Positions 10,055 to 21,170 of a stretch of 64,000 nucleotides of DNA are shown here, piece by piece. The notes beneath the pieces are model-generated. The model worked only from the letters and a program-made list of their open reading frames with translations. It ran no database searches and was not told the origin of the DNA. The stretch covers positions 12,240,938 through 12,304,937 of the forward strand of contig JAKZAP010000014.1 of the NCBI GenBank assembly GCA_023053575.1, written 5' to 3'. Position numbers and translations under genes: made by a program. Each line of letters opens with the position of its first letter. Position 1 is the first letter of the stretch. The stretch is from Branchinecta lynchi. Lineage: Eukaryota > Arthropoda > Branchiopoda > Anostraca > Branchinectidae.

Positions 10055-11170
10055 TATAAACAAGAGCTATGAGCTCATACGGCACTTGTCACGAGATGGT
10101 GGTGCAAGAAAATAGAAGAAAACGTCCAAAATATCCCCTTCAACCCCCTAGGTTCGGACCTAGGTAAATCATATCTAATGTCACTCAAGTCTGGGCATTC
10201 CCGGCGTCGCCTCAGATCATCCAGAAAAAATGACTTTTCTACCTTTCAAGTTCAGATTCACTCGTTTCATCCCTAGACGTGACACAGGATTACCGGCACT
10301 CCCCACCAACTCCTTACCATGGCCGAATCTGGTTCGGACACATAAATGAATCACCTAAAGTATTATAAGACATTTGCCTATCTGCAAATTTCAAGTTCCT
10401 GCATCATCTACCCCCTACTGTGGCTAGATTCAGTCAGGACAGCAAATAAGAAATCTAGGCCACATAAACCTGGTACTGTCTAACTTGCATCCCATACGGC
10501 TCATTCGTTTGGTTTTTGTGCATGTAAAAAAGGTTGGACCCCCTCTCCCGCCCCCCCCCCCCCTCCAACTCTCCTAACCCAACCATGGCCGCATGTTTTG
10601 CTGTCTAAGTCTTCAGCTCTTATCACCCATAAAGTTTCACTCTGATTGGACCACCCGTTTGTGACTCATGGAAGTCAGTAATTTCCAGATTCCCCTTCCC
10701 TCCACTCCCCAAAAATGGTCAGATCCATGAACAGAAGTTTTCCTTGGGGCATTATGTTGGTCCCTAAGCAGATTGGAAGTATCCTAACTTGCAGCACTGG
10801 ATGTCTGCAAACTATCCCCCCCCCCCCAAGTATCGGATCCAGTCCAGACCGGAAATGATTCATCTGAGATGAAAGCTCTTTGAACTTGCCAATATTTATT
10901 CACATCTGATCACCCACTCACAAGTTATATATCCCACTAGACTCTGTATTTCCTATCCACCAGCTCCCCCACAATGGTCGGATCAGAGAAATGGCTCAAG
11001 TCAGTCTGTTTAGTCCCTTGTATCCCTCCCAAGTTTCATCATCCTAGTAAGTCAGGATTCAGAATTTCCCTCGAATTCCCCCACAGTGCCCGATTTCAGA
11101 ATAAAAATACGTCTGATCTACCCATTCTATTTGACATCATCAGCTTAAAAGTCAACATTCGATCTTAGTT
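10055..11170 (-). repeat. Family A copy, 3'-truncated
   Basis: It starts AACAAGAGCTATGAGCTCATACGGCACTTG (10060-10089) and continues through family A modules with poly-C tracts at 10548 and 10816. It fades out after CGAATTCCCCCACAGTGCCCG near 11090. The frames at 10675 and 10974 are inside it. Confidence 0.75.
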
Positions 11171-11618
11171 CGATCCATGTATGAGGACAAAACGTTTTGC
11201 TTAAAAATGGGATATAAGCCATGCAGCAGCCTATGAGGAAAGACTGCCCTGGTAGGAAACAAATTATGTGGAAATGACATTTTGGAAATAAGTAACAGAT
11301 TCAAGGCAAAGAATGAGTGGGTATAGTGAATCGCATGGCTTCTTCAAAATTTTGATGTCATGCAAACTCGAAGTTTGGTACATACCCTCTCAGTACTGTA
11401 ACTAGAACACACAGGGGCAATTGCTGAGGGATACTCTGCCCAGTGACTTTGAGCAGAAGCCATTTTGATGGAGTACAGCCTTGGTACAGCCCCTTTACTT
11501 GGCTACTTTACTTGCCTGCAGCAAGAGGCAGGAGGCTCCTGCAGTGCAGAGGGGAAGGAGGATGTAGTCTAGACCAGTTTGGACCAAATTTTGAGGTTAC
11601 GTTACCCTTGCCTTAAGG
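11171..11618. other. Unassigned
   Basis: No exon, RNA or repeat end recognised up to the target duplication of the hAT element at 11619. Confidence 0.35.
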
Positions 11619-11699
11619 CAGTGGTTCCCAACCGGTGGTACACGTACCCCAAGGGGTACAGGAGACCCTTCCATGGGGTACGCGAAGGAACCAAACTGA

Positions 11700-12200
11700 T
11701 TTAGTCTGTAGCTTAAAAATCGTGCCTCACTCATTTTTGATTGCCGAAAGCCTGATATTACCAGCAGAGGCATCATCAGCCAAAATGTATCTTAAGGGGC
11801 AAGGTATTCTTACTGGCTGACAGGTAATTTTTTACCGACTGTTTTTTTTGTTTTAAGTAGCTGCTTTTACGAAAAATCGCGGCGACTCTTCTTTTTAATC
11901 GTCCGGCCGACCTTTTTTGGGGGATGGTGTTGTCAACCAGTTCGTGAAGCCTCTGATTACAAGCCCCTGTGAAAGTCAGTGAAATAATGTTGATTCAGAA
12001 ACAGCTAGCCTACTGACGTAAAATTTATTTCTATGTCAAACAATTTTGTTTCAAGAAGAATTGAAGACATTGCAACTGATATTCTCATTCAGATTGCGAA
12101 TAAGCTAACAAAAAAGTTTGCGATGCAGCTTGATGAAAGAACAGAGAACATCAAAACCAAACACAGAAACAGGCTGACTGTAAAAAAAATATGCTGCTAA
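11700..12200 (+). pseudogene. hAT transposase remnant
   Basis: Before the nested element a frame reads PHSFLIAESLILPA, resembling the KPHTIGE-LILPA segment of hAT (ZBED5-type) transposases. After it, 12009-12152 reads MSNNFVSRRIEDIA then KFAMQLDERTENI, matching the family's SNNTV-RRI-DMA and FALQLDEST blocks. The two pieces are in different frames and are followed by a stop at 12198. The rest of the DDE/hATC region is missing. In life this enzyme cuts and joins transposon ends in the nucleus; this copy is dead. Confidence 0.75.
11765..11955 (+). mobile_element. Small hAT element nested in a hAT element
   Basis: It starts CAGAGGCATCATCAG and ends GTGAAGCCTCTG. The flanks ATTACCAG (11757-11764) and ATTACAAG (11956-11963) match in 7 of 8 bases. 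The interior (TACCGACTG, TACTGGCTGACAGG) is shared with the elements at 18954, 20571 and 56775. It interrupts the transposase remnant, so it is the younger insertion. Confidence 0.75.
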
Positions 12201-12417
12201 CGACGTTGAGCTGAGATTTGACAAAATTTTGCCATAAAGCAGTCTCTAGTGATTGTCTCATTGATTCTGTATATATTTTTACACATGTATGACTTATCAT
12301 TTAAGAAAATAAATATATATATGAAATGAATATATATGAAAAAGGGGGTACGCAATCTTTTTGAACCTTGATTAGGGGTCCACAGTACGGAAAAGGTTGG
12401 GAACCACTGCCGTAAGG

Positions 12418-12800
12418 CAAGCACATTTATACCATGAGATTCTAACTCTCAAACCTCAGACAAGTCTAGCCTTGTTAGGTGTGGCACTGGGCTTTCATTT
12501 TGTTTGTAGGTTAATGTTTCTAGAGCTTCAGCTCATACAGGTCTAAACTAAGTTGTGTCGGAATTCCACACAAGTATGACTTCACACCAGCCTCAAACCC
12601 ATTTCATTTGATCTATTTTACATCAGAATATAAAAACTGCACTTTACTCCTATCGGTGAATTTATATTTGAATATTTATACATAGAGCCGAGTAGCCATC
12701 CAGGCACTGGCTTGCGTCTACATTTACAAAATTACCTAGCCTAGGGACAATCAAATCCTATGTTGTTGGGTCCTAAATCACATGACATCACTGTAGTATG
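12418..12800. other. Unassigned
   Basis: No gene or repeat recognised between two hAT elements. Confidence 0.3.
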
Positions 12801-12807
12801 TCACAAC

Positions 12808-13105
12808 CTAGTCAACCACAAACCCCTGATTTTTGGATACCCTATGCCAAACGTTAGATACGTCTAGCATTTGGCATAACCGATGCCTACACTAAGCCAG
12901 ATTCTGGATACTGTAACCCAGTAAATTATTGATGATTTGAGTGAAGCTAGAAAAATCAACCAATCAGAACTTCTTTATACTGAGCCAACAGGTATCCAGC
13001 GTTTTAGCATAGGTGATCCAGCGTTAGGCATAGGTTATGCCAAATGCTAGATATACCCAGCGTTTGGCATAGGGTATCCAAAAATCAGGGATTTGTGGTA
13101 GACTG
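12808..13105. mobile_element. hAT-type MITE, copy 1
   Basis: The ends are inverted repeats of about 45 bp: AACCACAAACCCCTGATTTT.. and ..AAAATCAGGGATTTGTGGTAG. Flanks GTCACAAC (12800-12807) and GTCACGAC (13106-13113) differ by one base. Internal repeats of GCCAAACG/CGTTTGGC (GTTTGGCATA) make it rich in palindromes. A second copy lies at 27742-28065 and a decayed relative at 47370-48139. Confidence 0.8.
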
Positions 13106-13113
13106 GTCACGAC

Positions 13114-13920
13114 TGTTCGGAATTCCAAAAAAAATTAGTCTACTCCTCTCACATGCTTGTATCACTTTGTATGCCTAAACTTGTGTAACTACTTTTACTT
13201 AAGTTAAGGTAGGTTAGCCAAAAAAAGGCCCTACCGGCAGTAGCGCCGATTTCTCTGTATCTGGGAATTTATCATAATTTTGTTTCAATTGTTTTCAGTC
13301 TAAAACAGCTGACAAAATGTTTCAAATATACCACTGTATTCAGGAAAAAATCCTAGATTTAATAAGGCCATCAGTAATATGTGCTTATATTATCGTTAAA
13401 TAATTGCATGTAATCTAAGGTATAAAAAAAGTACCTGAACTTCCCTAGAAGAATTTATTGATACCTAGGACTGAATATTCATAACTGGCTACACCAGTAA
13501 ATAGCTGGTTCTTCGAATTTGAGCATCTTATTCCCAGTTTCTCTTATAATCCACCATAATCCAGCCATAATCTGCTCTCAATGAAAAAAACTAACACCCA
13601 GTTTCAATAAAAATTACAAGACAAAATGGCGGCTGGACCAGGGCTGGACCAACATTGGTCTGTGATGGCATCATTCTCAGAATATTTTTAGTGCGAAAGT
13701 AAGCGATTTTAGAACACGTGCCGGCAGCTCCCAGCAAGCTCCCATTGTAGGCAGATTGTAGGCAGATTGTAGGTAATTAGTGTTTTTCAAATCTAGAATT
13801 GGGATACTTAGAAGCAAGTTATTGAGGTATTATTGAGCTCAAATCAAAGCTGAAGTGCAGGAGAATCTATGACCAAACGATCAGAATTTGAAAGTTATTT
13901 TTTAAGTAGCTACCCTAGTT
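13114..13920. other. Unassigned
   Basis: AT-rich, no convincing coding frame. CAGATTGTAGG is tandemly repeated at 13750-13772. Confidence 0.35.
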
Positions 13921-14051
13921 AAGGTGCATGTTTTTGGATGTAGTTCAACATACTTTTGTTTCAGTTATGAAAGTAGGCATTCCACATAGGCTACTGTACT
14001 TTCATAACTAGAACAAAATTACGTGAAACTACATCCAAAAAAACTTACCTT
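13921..14051. mobile_element. Foldback element, 131 bp
   Basis: Arms of about 55 bp (AAGGTGCATGTTTTTGGATG.. and ..CATCCAAAAAAACTTACCTT) form an imperfect hairpin including TCAGTTATGAAAGTA/TACTTTCATAACTAG. It is probably a MITE; no clear target duplication. Confidence 0.65.
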
Positions 14052-14419
14052 TAGACCAGCTTTAGACTTAAAAACTAACCTACCTTGGACTCCTGTTCTG
14101 TCTCCAAAACTTGAGAGGTAGTATTTCTTTTCTTTCTATCTGTGCAAAATCCGAGTATAACTAAAAATAACAATAGGTAGCATCAGTCCGCTGATTCCTT
14201 CTTGTACGTAGATGGCACTCGATGGAACTCCGTGATTTTGTCATCGGACTCTGAAAACTGTATTGTAGTCGGTGGCGAGAGGATTTCTACCTACATCTGA
14301 GGAGCCCATTTTTTCACCTATTCGGCCACTATTGACATCTTGATCTCGGGATGTCCGGAATAGTCCTCAGTTGTTGCGAGGTAGCTCTCAAACTAACATT
14401 TCTTTTTTTTCAACAAGAG
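14052..14419. other. Unassigned
   Basis: No feature recognised. Confidence 0.3.
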
Positions 14420-14422
14420 CTG

Positions 14423-14711
14423 CGTTCTTTGTCACGGGAGTTCTAACTGGTGGTCTCCGGTATTTCTTATAAGCCGTTTTTGCACCCAGTGATGACTTTT
14501 CACCAGTCTTATAACCAGTTTTTAAACTAACCAGTGTCCGGTTTTATCTCACCAGTGCGGACTAACCAGAACCTGCTCGTGAGCCCGGCTTCAGCGAGGA
14601 GTTAGCCAGTTTTCAGCAACTCACCGGTGAACCAAAAAAACGCGTTTTAAGGGGATAACCGGACACTGGTGACTAAACACCAGAGACAGCCCGGAGTGCA
14701 ACGAACGCATC
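14423..14711. mobile_element. Foldback element with CCAGT-rich arms
   Basis: The outer arms GCGTTCTTTGTCACGGGAG and CCCGGAGTGCAACGAACGC pair imperfectly. Internally, ACCAGTGTCCGGTT (14531-14544) pairs with AACCGGACACTGGT (14658-14671). Repeats of ACCAGT fill the centre. MITE-like; transposase class unknown. Confidence 0.6.
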
Positions 14712-14950
14712 TAAGAACAAATTTCATGTATGTCCGAAGTAGAGCGCAAATAGCACCATTTGGATATAAGTAATCTAGCAAAAACGAGGGAACTTTCAAT
14801 TGCGGAGCCAAAAAATCGTGCTAGCGGAAGTTCCCTGAGAATAATTCACCTTTACGGGCACGTATACGGGCGACTGATTCGCCCAAACGTCAACCTTCAA
14901 ACAACAACAAACATAATTCAGTCATGTATAAACTCTGAATTTTTCGGGTA

Positions 14951-15067
14951 CGGTGCTCCAAGATTAGGGCTGCCCCTATGTATGAGCACCGGTGCTCCAA
15001 GATTAGGGCTGCCCCTATGTATGAGCACCGGTGCTCCAAGATTAGGGCTGCCCCTATGTATGAGCAC
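14951..15067. repeat. 39-bp minisatellite, three identical units
   Basis: Three perfect copies start at 14951, 14990 and 15029. The unit begins CGGTGCTCCAAGATTAGGGC. Because 39 is a multiple of three, both strands stay open (GAPRLGLPLCMST on plus, EHRCSYIGAALIL on minus). Identity between units points to recent expansion. Confidence 0.9.
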
Positions 15068-15190
15068 CGGTGCTCAAACGTTTGGGCACCATGCCCTAGG
15101 GCACAGTTCACACACAAATCCGTGGAATTGAAAATCTGAAATGGAAATTTGCCTTTCAAGCAAATTTGTATAGGGGCATCATGCTGTGTT
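15068..15190. repeat. Foldback sequence related to 26940-27110
   Basis: GTGGAATTGAAAATCTGAA.. and the pair ATGCCCTAGGGCA / AGGGGCATCATG match the arrangement at 27022-27107. It adjoins the minisatellite, which carries the same GAGCACC motif. Confidence 0.5.
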
Positions 15191-15200
15191 CTTACTCCAG

Positions 15201-15465
15201 AGCCTCGTTTTTGTTGCAATAGCGCTGCCGCATCACTGCAGCAGCACTTCTTTGCTTTCGCACAATATGTGTTTTTGGATTCACTTTCTTCTTGGTTGAA
15301 GCGGCAGCGCTGCAGCACCTTGCAGGAAAGCACGGACTTGGTCGGGGAGCAAGTCCGTGGTTCTCGAGAAGCGCTGCCGTCTTCCTCGGAAGCACTGCTG
15401 TGCAAAAACGGATGTAGAAAGAATCAGTCTGGAATCGGCCGAGAAGTTGACCTGCAGCATGCAAC
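15201..15465. mobile_element. MITE with AGCCTCGTTTTTG terminus, copy 1
   Basis: About 90 percent identical to the complete copy at 19544-19820, but the right terminal repeat is lost after CAGCATGCAAC. Strong internal palindromes (AGCGCTGCCGC/GCGGCAGCGCT) keep several frames open on both strands; none is a gene. Confidence 0.8.
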
Positions 15466-15590
15466 GTTCGAGCACCATCCCCAAAAATTGAGGATTTGTG
15501 TATAACTGTAATAACAATAAATAGCACACGATGGGTTTTTGTTTATATCCCGAAGTTCTCCTGCTGTTCAGGATTTTCAGCCTGCACAAT

Positions 15591-16060
15591 CAGGGGCGTC
15601 TCGACACCTTCCTGATAGGGGGTAGGGGGAGGGGGGCTTTAGAATTTTACCGAAATTTGTCGATGTTTTCCCGAAAGTTCTCTCTGCAGAAACTCTAGAA
15701 TACGCTCGTGTTCTAACTTTGACTATGTGCTACAAAAAACAGTAAAACAAAATAGGCTCGTTAAATTATTACTGAAAAGGCAGCTTATTTTCACAGCCGA
15801 TATATTTGAATACACAAACATTTTGACTAGAGGGATTTTGTATTTTTCCACTTATTTTTCGGAAATGGCTTATATTTCCAGCAGGTAAATGTTTCAAGCG
15901 CAGAGGGACAAGCACATACCCACAGGTACCAAAAATGCGAAAGAATAAGTTCATTATCTAAAATTGATTATCCCTGGATACCGGACAAACGAAGTAACGC
16001 ATTTTTATCGGGTTTTCAGGGATATTTAAGTGAATAAAGGATATGTTACTATATTGTTGG
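15591..16060 (+). mobile_element. hAT-like element end, plus orientation
   Basis: It begins CAGGGGCGTCTCGACACCTT followed by a G-rich tract, then sequence shared with 6416-7031 in inverse order. The far end was not found. Confidence 0.5.
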
Positions 16061-16207
16061 ATCTCAGCCCTATTCGTTTTAATATTAATATTGTCATATA
16101 AATCTAAAAAGTCTAGAACCTTCCACCCCTCCTACAGATTTACTCGTCGCGTTTTAAGCATTTTCCATTTGTCCACAACACATCCAATTTCCCATTCGTC
16201 AACTAGA

Positions 16208-16620
16208 GGCATATTCTCGCCGTTCCCCGAGGACTCCACTTGAGGAGTCCCCGCGTTTTCGTTTGTCCCAGGGACTGACTCCCCGTATTCTCACGAGTCC
16301 CCACGGGCGGGGAATGCTCCGATTATCATCACCATCATCAAAAAGGACTCCCTTTCAGATTCGGAGGGGAATCAATTTTTGCTGGTGTTGGTGCAATGTA
16401 AAATTAAATAAAAACAGTCAGAATAAGCAAAACCTAAAATGAAGTGGATCCAGACTAATTTCGAGAACTCCATATTTTATTTTCTAACAAAATCTATTTT
16501 GGAAGCATTCCCCGTGTTCTTGCTGTTTCTGTACGCGGAGTCCGCGTGGAGTGACTCCGTCTATTCTCGTCGTTCCCTTCGATTCCCCGAGGAGTCCTCG
16601 GGGAACGGCGAGAATACGCC
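16208..16620. mobile_element. TIR element (TATTCTCGCCGTTCCCC), copy 1
   Basis: The ends GGCATATTCTCGCCGTTCC and GGAACGGCGAGAATACGCC are inverted repeats continuing into CCGAGGA palindromes. TAGA lies on both sides (16204-16207, 16622-16625), a possible 4-bp target duplication. The second copy (21501-21876) is in opposite orientation. Non-coding. Confidence 0.75.
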
Positions 16621-16819
16621 TTAGATCGGTTAACATGCGATTAGTAACAGACTCTCAAGACGCTGGTCAGCCATTGTTGGACGCAAGGTGGTCTTAACCA
16701 ACTTCATCATGCGGAACATTCTTTCCATGCTGAAGTAACAAGGATTGTCTTAGCCAGCTTGAATGCTTTCTATACTAATTGCAAGACATCTTTCAATTCA
16801 TGAAAGACTCCGAATTTAT

Positions 16820-17178
16820 CTCTCACTATCAAGGTCAATTGGCTCTTCCAAGACCTTCACCCTCGTTGTGCAGTCGCCGGGTCCGGTCTGGATTTATTAG
16901 ACTGCTAGCCTGACTTTATGGCATGTCCGCTAGCCAAGTTTTGACCTACCCCATACACCCCCCATGTCGCCGGATCCCGTCGCCGGATCGCCTGCCCGCG
17001 AAGTTCCGTCCCGATCCCCATACTTCAAGCATGTGACCGCGCCACCCTCCAACTTCAAGCATACTGCCCAGATAACTACTGTACTGACCTTCCTCTCAGC
17101 CAAGTTCCACCCCAATCGCACCACCCCACGCGTTCCTTGGTGTACCCTTCCTCCAACTCCCAACTCAGTCTTCGGATC
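16820..17178. repeat. Long repeat D, copy 2
   Basis: Matches 4451-4835 almost base for base. It ends in TCTTCGGATC, where the hairpin element at 17184 begins. Confidence 0.7.
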
Positions 17179-17183
17179 CAAAG

Positions 17184-17256
17184 ATTTCTAGTAATACGGA
17201 CGTATTTGGATAGAAAACGGACCGATTTCTGAAATACGTCCGTATTGCTAGAAATA
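17184..17256. repeat. Hairpin element, about 70 bp
   Basis: The arms ATTTCTAGTAATACGGACG and CGTCCGTATTGCTAGAAAT are nearly perfect complements separated by about 25 bp. A minimal foldback MITE. Confidence 0.75.
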
Positions 17257-17920
17257 TTTTCAAGCTCAAAACGTGTGTAAAATACGCTTGGATTTTACGC
17301 AGTGTGTAAACCCACCATTAGCTTTGGGCCTCTTTTGGCATGGGCACCGCCACCTATCTTCCTAGAGAGGGATTATTTTGCGTTCGGGAAAGTTTCCTTA
17401 GTCGGGAAAATCGATTCTTGGCAATGCTCCGGTCTCACCATTCTGTAAGAGTGACGTCATGGTCTTTTAGGAAATCACAAGTGTTGTTCCATCTGGGGAC
17501 TAGGATACTAGAAACGTTCTAGCCTTGATAAATAGTAGTCGTGAAAGAAGCTCTAGCCAGTGTTATAGAAGCAGCATGAATGTCACAAGCATCTTGATTT
17601 AAATATCATGGAGTAGTTCCAGGTGGTGCTTCAGTCTGGATAAGCAGACATAGCCATTCTTGAGTTCCAGCTGTGGTGCAAATGCTAGTGAGCAGACGAA
17701 TCGATGAAACTCAAATGTGAATTTTATTTTAGCAAAGAAGCCGGATCATAATGTAGCCATTGTGTTTGTGTTCGTTGACCAATAGGAGACTACGACACAC
17801 ATGAACATGTATTTGCTGAACGTTACGGGTAAGTGGCATGCAGGTTCGTATCTAGAAATGTATTTCGGATGGTTGCCCGCTGGTCGGACCAATAAGTAAA
17901 TAACAGTCAAAGATCAAAAT
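17257..17920. other. Unassigned
   Basis: No exon or repeat recognised; the 60-codon frame at 17340 has no motif. Confidence 0.3.
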
Positions 17921-17924
17921 TTAA

Positions 17925-18363
17925 AGTTCACCTGAATGAAGAGTACCAAGTATCATCCCTAGCTGTATGACTTCCGTTAACATTGCCTGCAGAAAATCCA
18001 AACCAAATACGAAATAGTGTTTCCAAGCTATGATTTTTGCTCCATTTTGCTTCTGTCCTTGTTTCAGTACCGAACAATTTTAGAAATGAACAAATGTCTC
18101 CAATCAACCCTTCTTCTGGAATATTTTTCAACCATTAAGCAAAAATGTATATCTAGAAGAAATTCCAATACGATCTGGCCAGCGCTGTCCAAGATTTGAA
18201 TGAATTGCGCTTTTTGTCTTCGGGTCTGCATGTGCAAACCTCCAAAAATGAACATCCCTATTTTGAAAACGTCACGCTCAGGAGAAGAATGCTTTCCGTG
18301 GCCTTGTCTGTAAATGCATTCTCCATGGTGTGTTCAAGTATGGTTTCATTGTTCAGGTGTCCT
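17925..18363. mobile_element. piggyBac-like non-autonomous element, copy T1
   Basis: TTAA lies at both edges (17921-17924, 18364-18367). The terminal repeats AGTTCACCTGAA and TTCAGGTGTCCT are inverted. The interior matches 38520-39615 in reverse orientation. TTAA target sites are the signature of piggyBac-type transposition. The frames at 17928-18255 are non-coding. Confidence 0.75.
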
Positions 18364-18953
18364 TTAAAGCCTATAATAAACGAGTATTTTTGCATGTTTA
18401 TTTTTTTTTTAGAGGGGGGGGGGGGGTTGAACCCCTCAACCCCCCTCTGGACACGGCCCTGGTGGTATGGTTTTCCTGTCAGATCCCTAAACATTTTGCA
18501 AGATTGCGCTCTTCCGAACTCCCACAAAGCCGGCACTTTTTGTCAAAATGTAATATTTTCAGCGTTTTGCGTCAAATTGCGCTAGACTTGTGTCGTTCAT
18601 GTAAATCGACTTTGGTCTAACTCGTGAAGCTCCTTGCAGTTGCGATTAACTGAACGCAATCGAGGTTCTTTGTGTCCATCGGGCAAACTTTCGACGGATC
18701 CCTCAAGCTTCTTCAAAAATAATTCTTAAACTACTAATTCATCAAGCACGTTACGTCAAGTTCAAATAGCTGAAGGGGGTATTACCTCCTGGTTGCTGGG
18801 TGTAAGAGAGACAGTGGACCGACGGTACCTCAGAGTACCGACAACCGTAAAAAAGTGACCGGACACCAAGTGTATGGTCTTGTTTTGTTTTATTCAGTGG
18901 CCCTGTTCTAGTACCAGAGAGCTTCAAGTTTGAATTCGGTTGTTACAGGGGTA
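18364..18953. other. Spacer with hAT-like end
   Basis: GGACACGGCCCTG at 18449-18461, preceded by G and C tracts forming a TTGAACCCCTCAA hairpin region, looks like a hAT terminus (CAGGGCCGTGTCC on minus). The partner end was not found. The rest is unassigned. Confidence 0.35.
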
Positions 18954-19217
18954 CAGGGGCGTCACGACTGGGGTGGGGGGTGGGACGCCACCCCCCAATA
19001 CTGTCGGTAAAAAATAGCCAAGTCGGTGCGAAGCTACGCGATTTATCGTCAGTACAGTTGATTTTTTTTTCATGAAAATAGTCAGTTTTTCTGAAATTCA
19101 AGGGATTTTTCTGAAAACAGTCGTTTTTTCTTCAGAAAAAGTCGGTAAAATGACCAGCCAGTCGGTAAATGCCTCGCCCCCCCCCCCCCGAAAATATTTT
19201 GGCTAGTAACGCCTCTG
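18954..19217. mobile_element. hAT MITE, 264 bp
   Basis: It starts CAGGGGCGTCACGAC and ends TAACGCCTCTG. Flanks CAGGGGTA (18946-18953) and CAGGGGTG (19218-19225) match in 7 of 8. The interior GTCGGTAAAAAATAGCC and repeated CAGTCG/TTTTTC motifs are shared with 56775-57080. Confidence 0.85.
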
Positions 19218-19225
19218 CAGGGGTG

Positions 19226-19543
19226 TAGCCTACTCAAAGTGGAATACAGCAGCCCCTCGCTACCTATACACTTTTACTGACATTTTTAGTTGAAAGCTTA
19301 TGCTTGGTGCAAATTTTACTTGTCAAGCAGTTGTCAAGAATGTCAAGCTTCTGGATTTGTCTGAAATAGAGTCTTTGAGAATTCGGGTGGGCACAGAATC
19401 TTACTTTCGTGTACATTATGCTTTTGCAAGGGTTCAGAAATGTGATGGCAGATAAAATTCACTGTAAAATGAAAAAGAGTTTTCTCAAATAAGATTTGTC
19501 TAAATGCTCCATGGGTCCTCGAATTTAAAAAGTGAAAGACATG
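19226..19543. other. Unassigned
   Basis: No feature recognised, apart from TTCACTGTAAAATG near 19453. Confidence 0.3.
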
Positions 19544-19820
19544 AGCCTCGTTTTTGTTGCAATAGCGCTGCCGCATCGCTGCTGCAGCACTTCTTTGCTT
19601 TTGCACAATATACGTTTTTAGATTCACTTTCTTCTTGGTTGAAGCGGCAGCGCTGCAGCACCTTGCAGGGAAGCAGGGACTTGGTCGGTGAGCAAGTCCG
19701 TGATTCTTGAGAAGCGCTGCCGTCTTCCTCGGAAGCACAACAGTGCAAAAACGGATGTAGAAAGAATCAGTCAGGAATCGGCCGAGAAGTGGACCTGCAG
19801 CATGCAACAAAAACGAGGCT
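19544..19820. mobile_element. MITE with AGCCTCGTTTTTG termini, copy 2 (complete)
   Basis: Perfect 18-bp terminal repeats begin AGCCTCGTTTTTGTTGCA and end with its complement. ATG on both sides (19541-19543, 19821-19823) may be a 3-bp target duplication, as in Harbinger-type elements, but three bases are weak evidence. Confidence 0.8.
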
Positions 19821-19823
19821 ATG

Positions 19824-20570
19824 ATTGGCTTACACTGTAAAATGTTTCTCCGTATGAAGATTAAAGTTAACTACAGAATTTGCTACTTGGATTCATCTTA
19901 TCTGTATTTGGTATTAATCTTATCTGCGTAGAGATAAGAGTCACTGTAAAGTAAAATACCCCTCTTTTTGTGAAACACGTTGCAAATGACACGGATTCCG
20001 TTTGCCCAGCTTTACTTTCTGAGCTTTAGAAAAGGCATACATCGTTAGATCAGGTTGAAAGATAGTGGACTGTGCTGGGACTTGTAAGAGTAAAGGCAAT
20101 GTAATACATATAACGCTAGAAAAGAAAATTTATTTTCGTTCGATTTTGCAACTGGAAAACTCTTCAAACAAAAACGTTACCCTGGTCTTTTTTTCTCACG
20201 AACTTGCGTCGCCGATTTCTATTGGCTCTCTTCTGCTACAATATGGTCATGAAGACTCAAAATGACTCCTTTTTGGTTTAATTGAAGGTCTATATCTTGA
20301 AAAAAAAAAAAAAATCTGTCCACTTCAACGTTTTTACAAAAAGAGTTTCAGCTTGATGGCTAGTTTGTAACATTTTCTGTGAAACGTTTTTGTAAAAGAA
20401 ACTGTTTTGAGAACTGTTTTAAGATCAGTTGAACAAAGTATAGGTTGCAAAAACATTTCTGCAATAAACGTTTATGGACCTTGAACCCTGAGTTCGAACT
20501 TTTTGCGGAGGCTATGTATTCGTCAATTCAGTTTCGGAAAACCCTACAATCGGAAAATTTTGAGTCTCGA
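19824..20570. other. Unassigned
   Basis: AT-rich; a poly-A stretch at 20301. The 66-residue frame at 20065 has no known motif. Confidence 0.3.
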
Positions 20571-21170
20571 TCAGAGGCATTACCAGCCAAAATATTTCGG
20601 GGAAGGGGGGAAGGTACTTACCGACTGGCTGGTCGTTTTACCGACTGTTTTAGCAGAGATACCGACAGCTTTTAAGAATAATGCATGTTTTGACGAAAAT
20701 CGACTGTTTTGAAGATTGAAAACTTTGTTTTTGTATTGACTGTATCGGTTTGACTATTTCCACAAATTGAATTGACCCCTTTGTTTTGTTATCGCTTTGC
20801 TTTTAAAGTTTAGCTGAAAAGAGCAGAGATGGGACGGTCTTGTTACCCCTCACCTATTCACTTAAAGAGGCTTGAAGTCCCGATGAAAATGCGTTACATC
20901 GTTGCTCCGCTATTCACGAATAATCAATTTTCAAATAGTGGAATTTCCCAATCAGATTTGTGGTACTACCCGTGTCGTATGCTTGACGAAAAAGATTTTT
21001 GGAACTTTTTTGTTCAGGCACTAAGCAGTCTTCACCAAGCTTATCACCGCCCACTAAAAAGCCGCGTTTGTATTCAGATTCAGATATTCCTGCGTCATAG
21101 TAGAATTTGCGCTGTGGGGACAGCCGTAGATATTCTGGACCTCACTACTAGAGCAGATAGTGAAAAATAA
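20571..21170. mobile_element. hAT-like element fragment
   Basis: It begins CAGAGGCATTACCAGCC, like the right ends at 19217 and 57080 in inverse, with TACCGACTGGCTGGTCG. From 20811 it is similar to 6400-6680 on the other strand (ATGAAAATGCGTTAC, TTCACGAATAATCAATTTTC). This links the CAGAGGCAT and CAGGGGCGTC ends to one larger parent element. No intact transposase. Confidence 0.5.

Larger units (their letters stand above)
11619..12409 (+). mobile_element. hAT transposon, internally deleted, 8-bp duplication
   Basis: The terminal inverted repeats start CAGTGGTTCCCAACC and end GGTTGGGAACCACTG. The flanks CCTTAAGG (11611-11618) and CCGTAAGG (12410-12417) form an 8-bp duplication with one mismatch, the hAT hallmark. 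Inside are two pieces of transposase frame separated by a second hAT element (11765-11955). At 791 bp it is far below an autonomous length of about 2.5-4 kb. Confidence 0.85.

Noticed and set aside
14890..15505. Overlapping long frames on both strands
   Set aside because: They are created by a 39-bp minisatellite and a palindrome-rich MITE, and recur at 19343-19810 with the second MITE copy.
18258..18585. Frames ending in proline/glycine stretches
   Set aside because: They straddle the piggyBac-like element end and a G tract of a hAT-like terminus.
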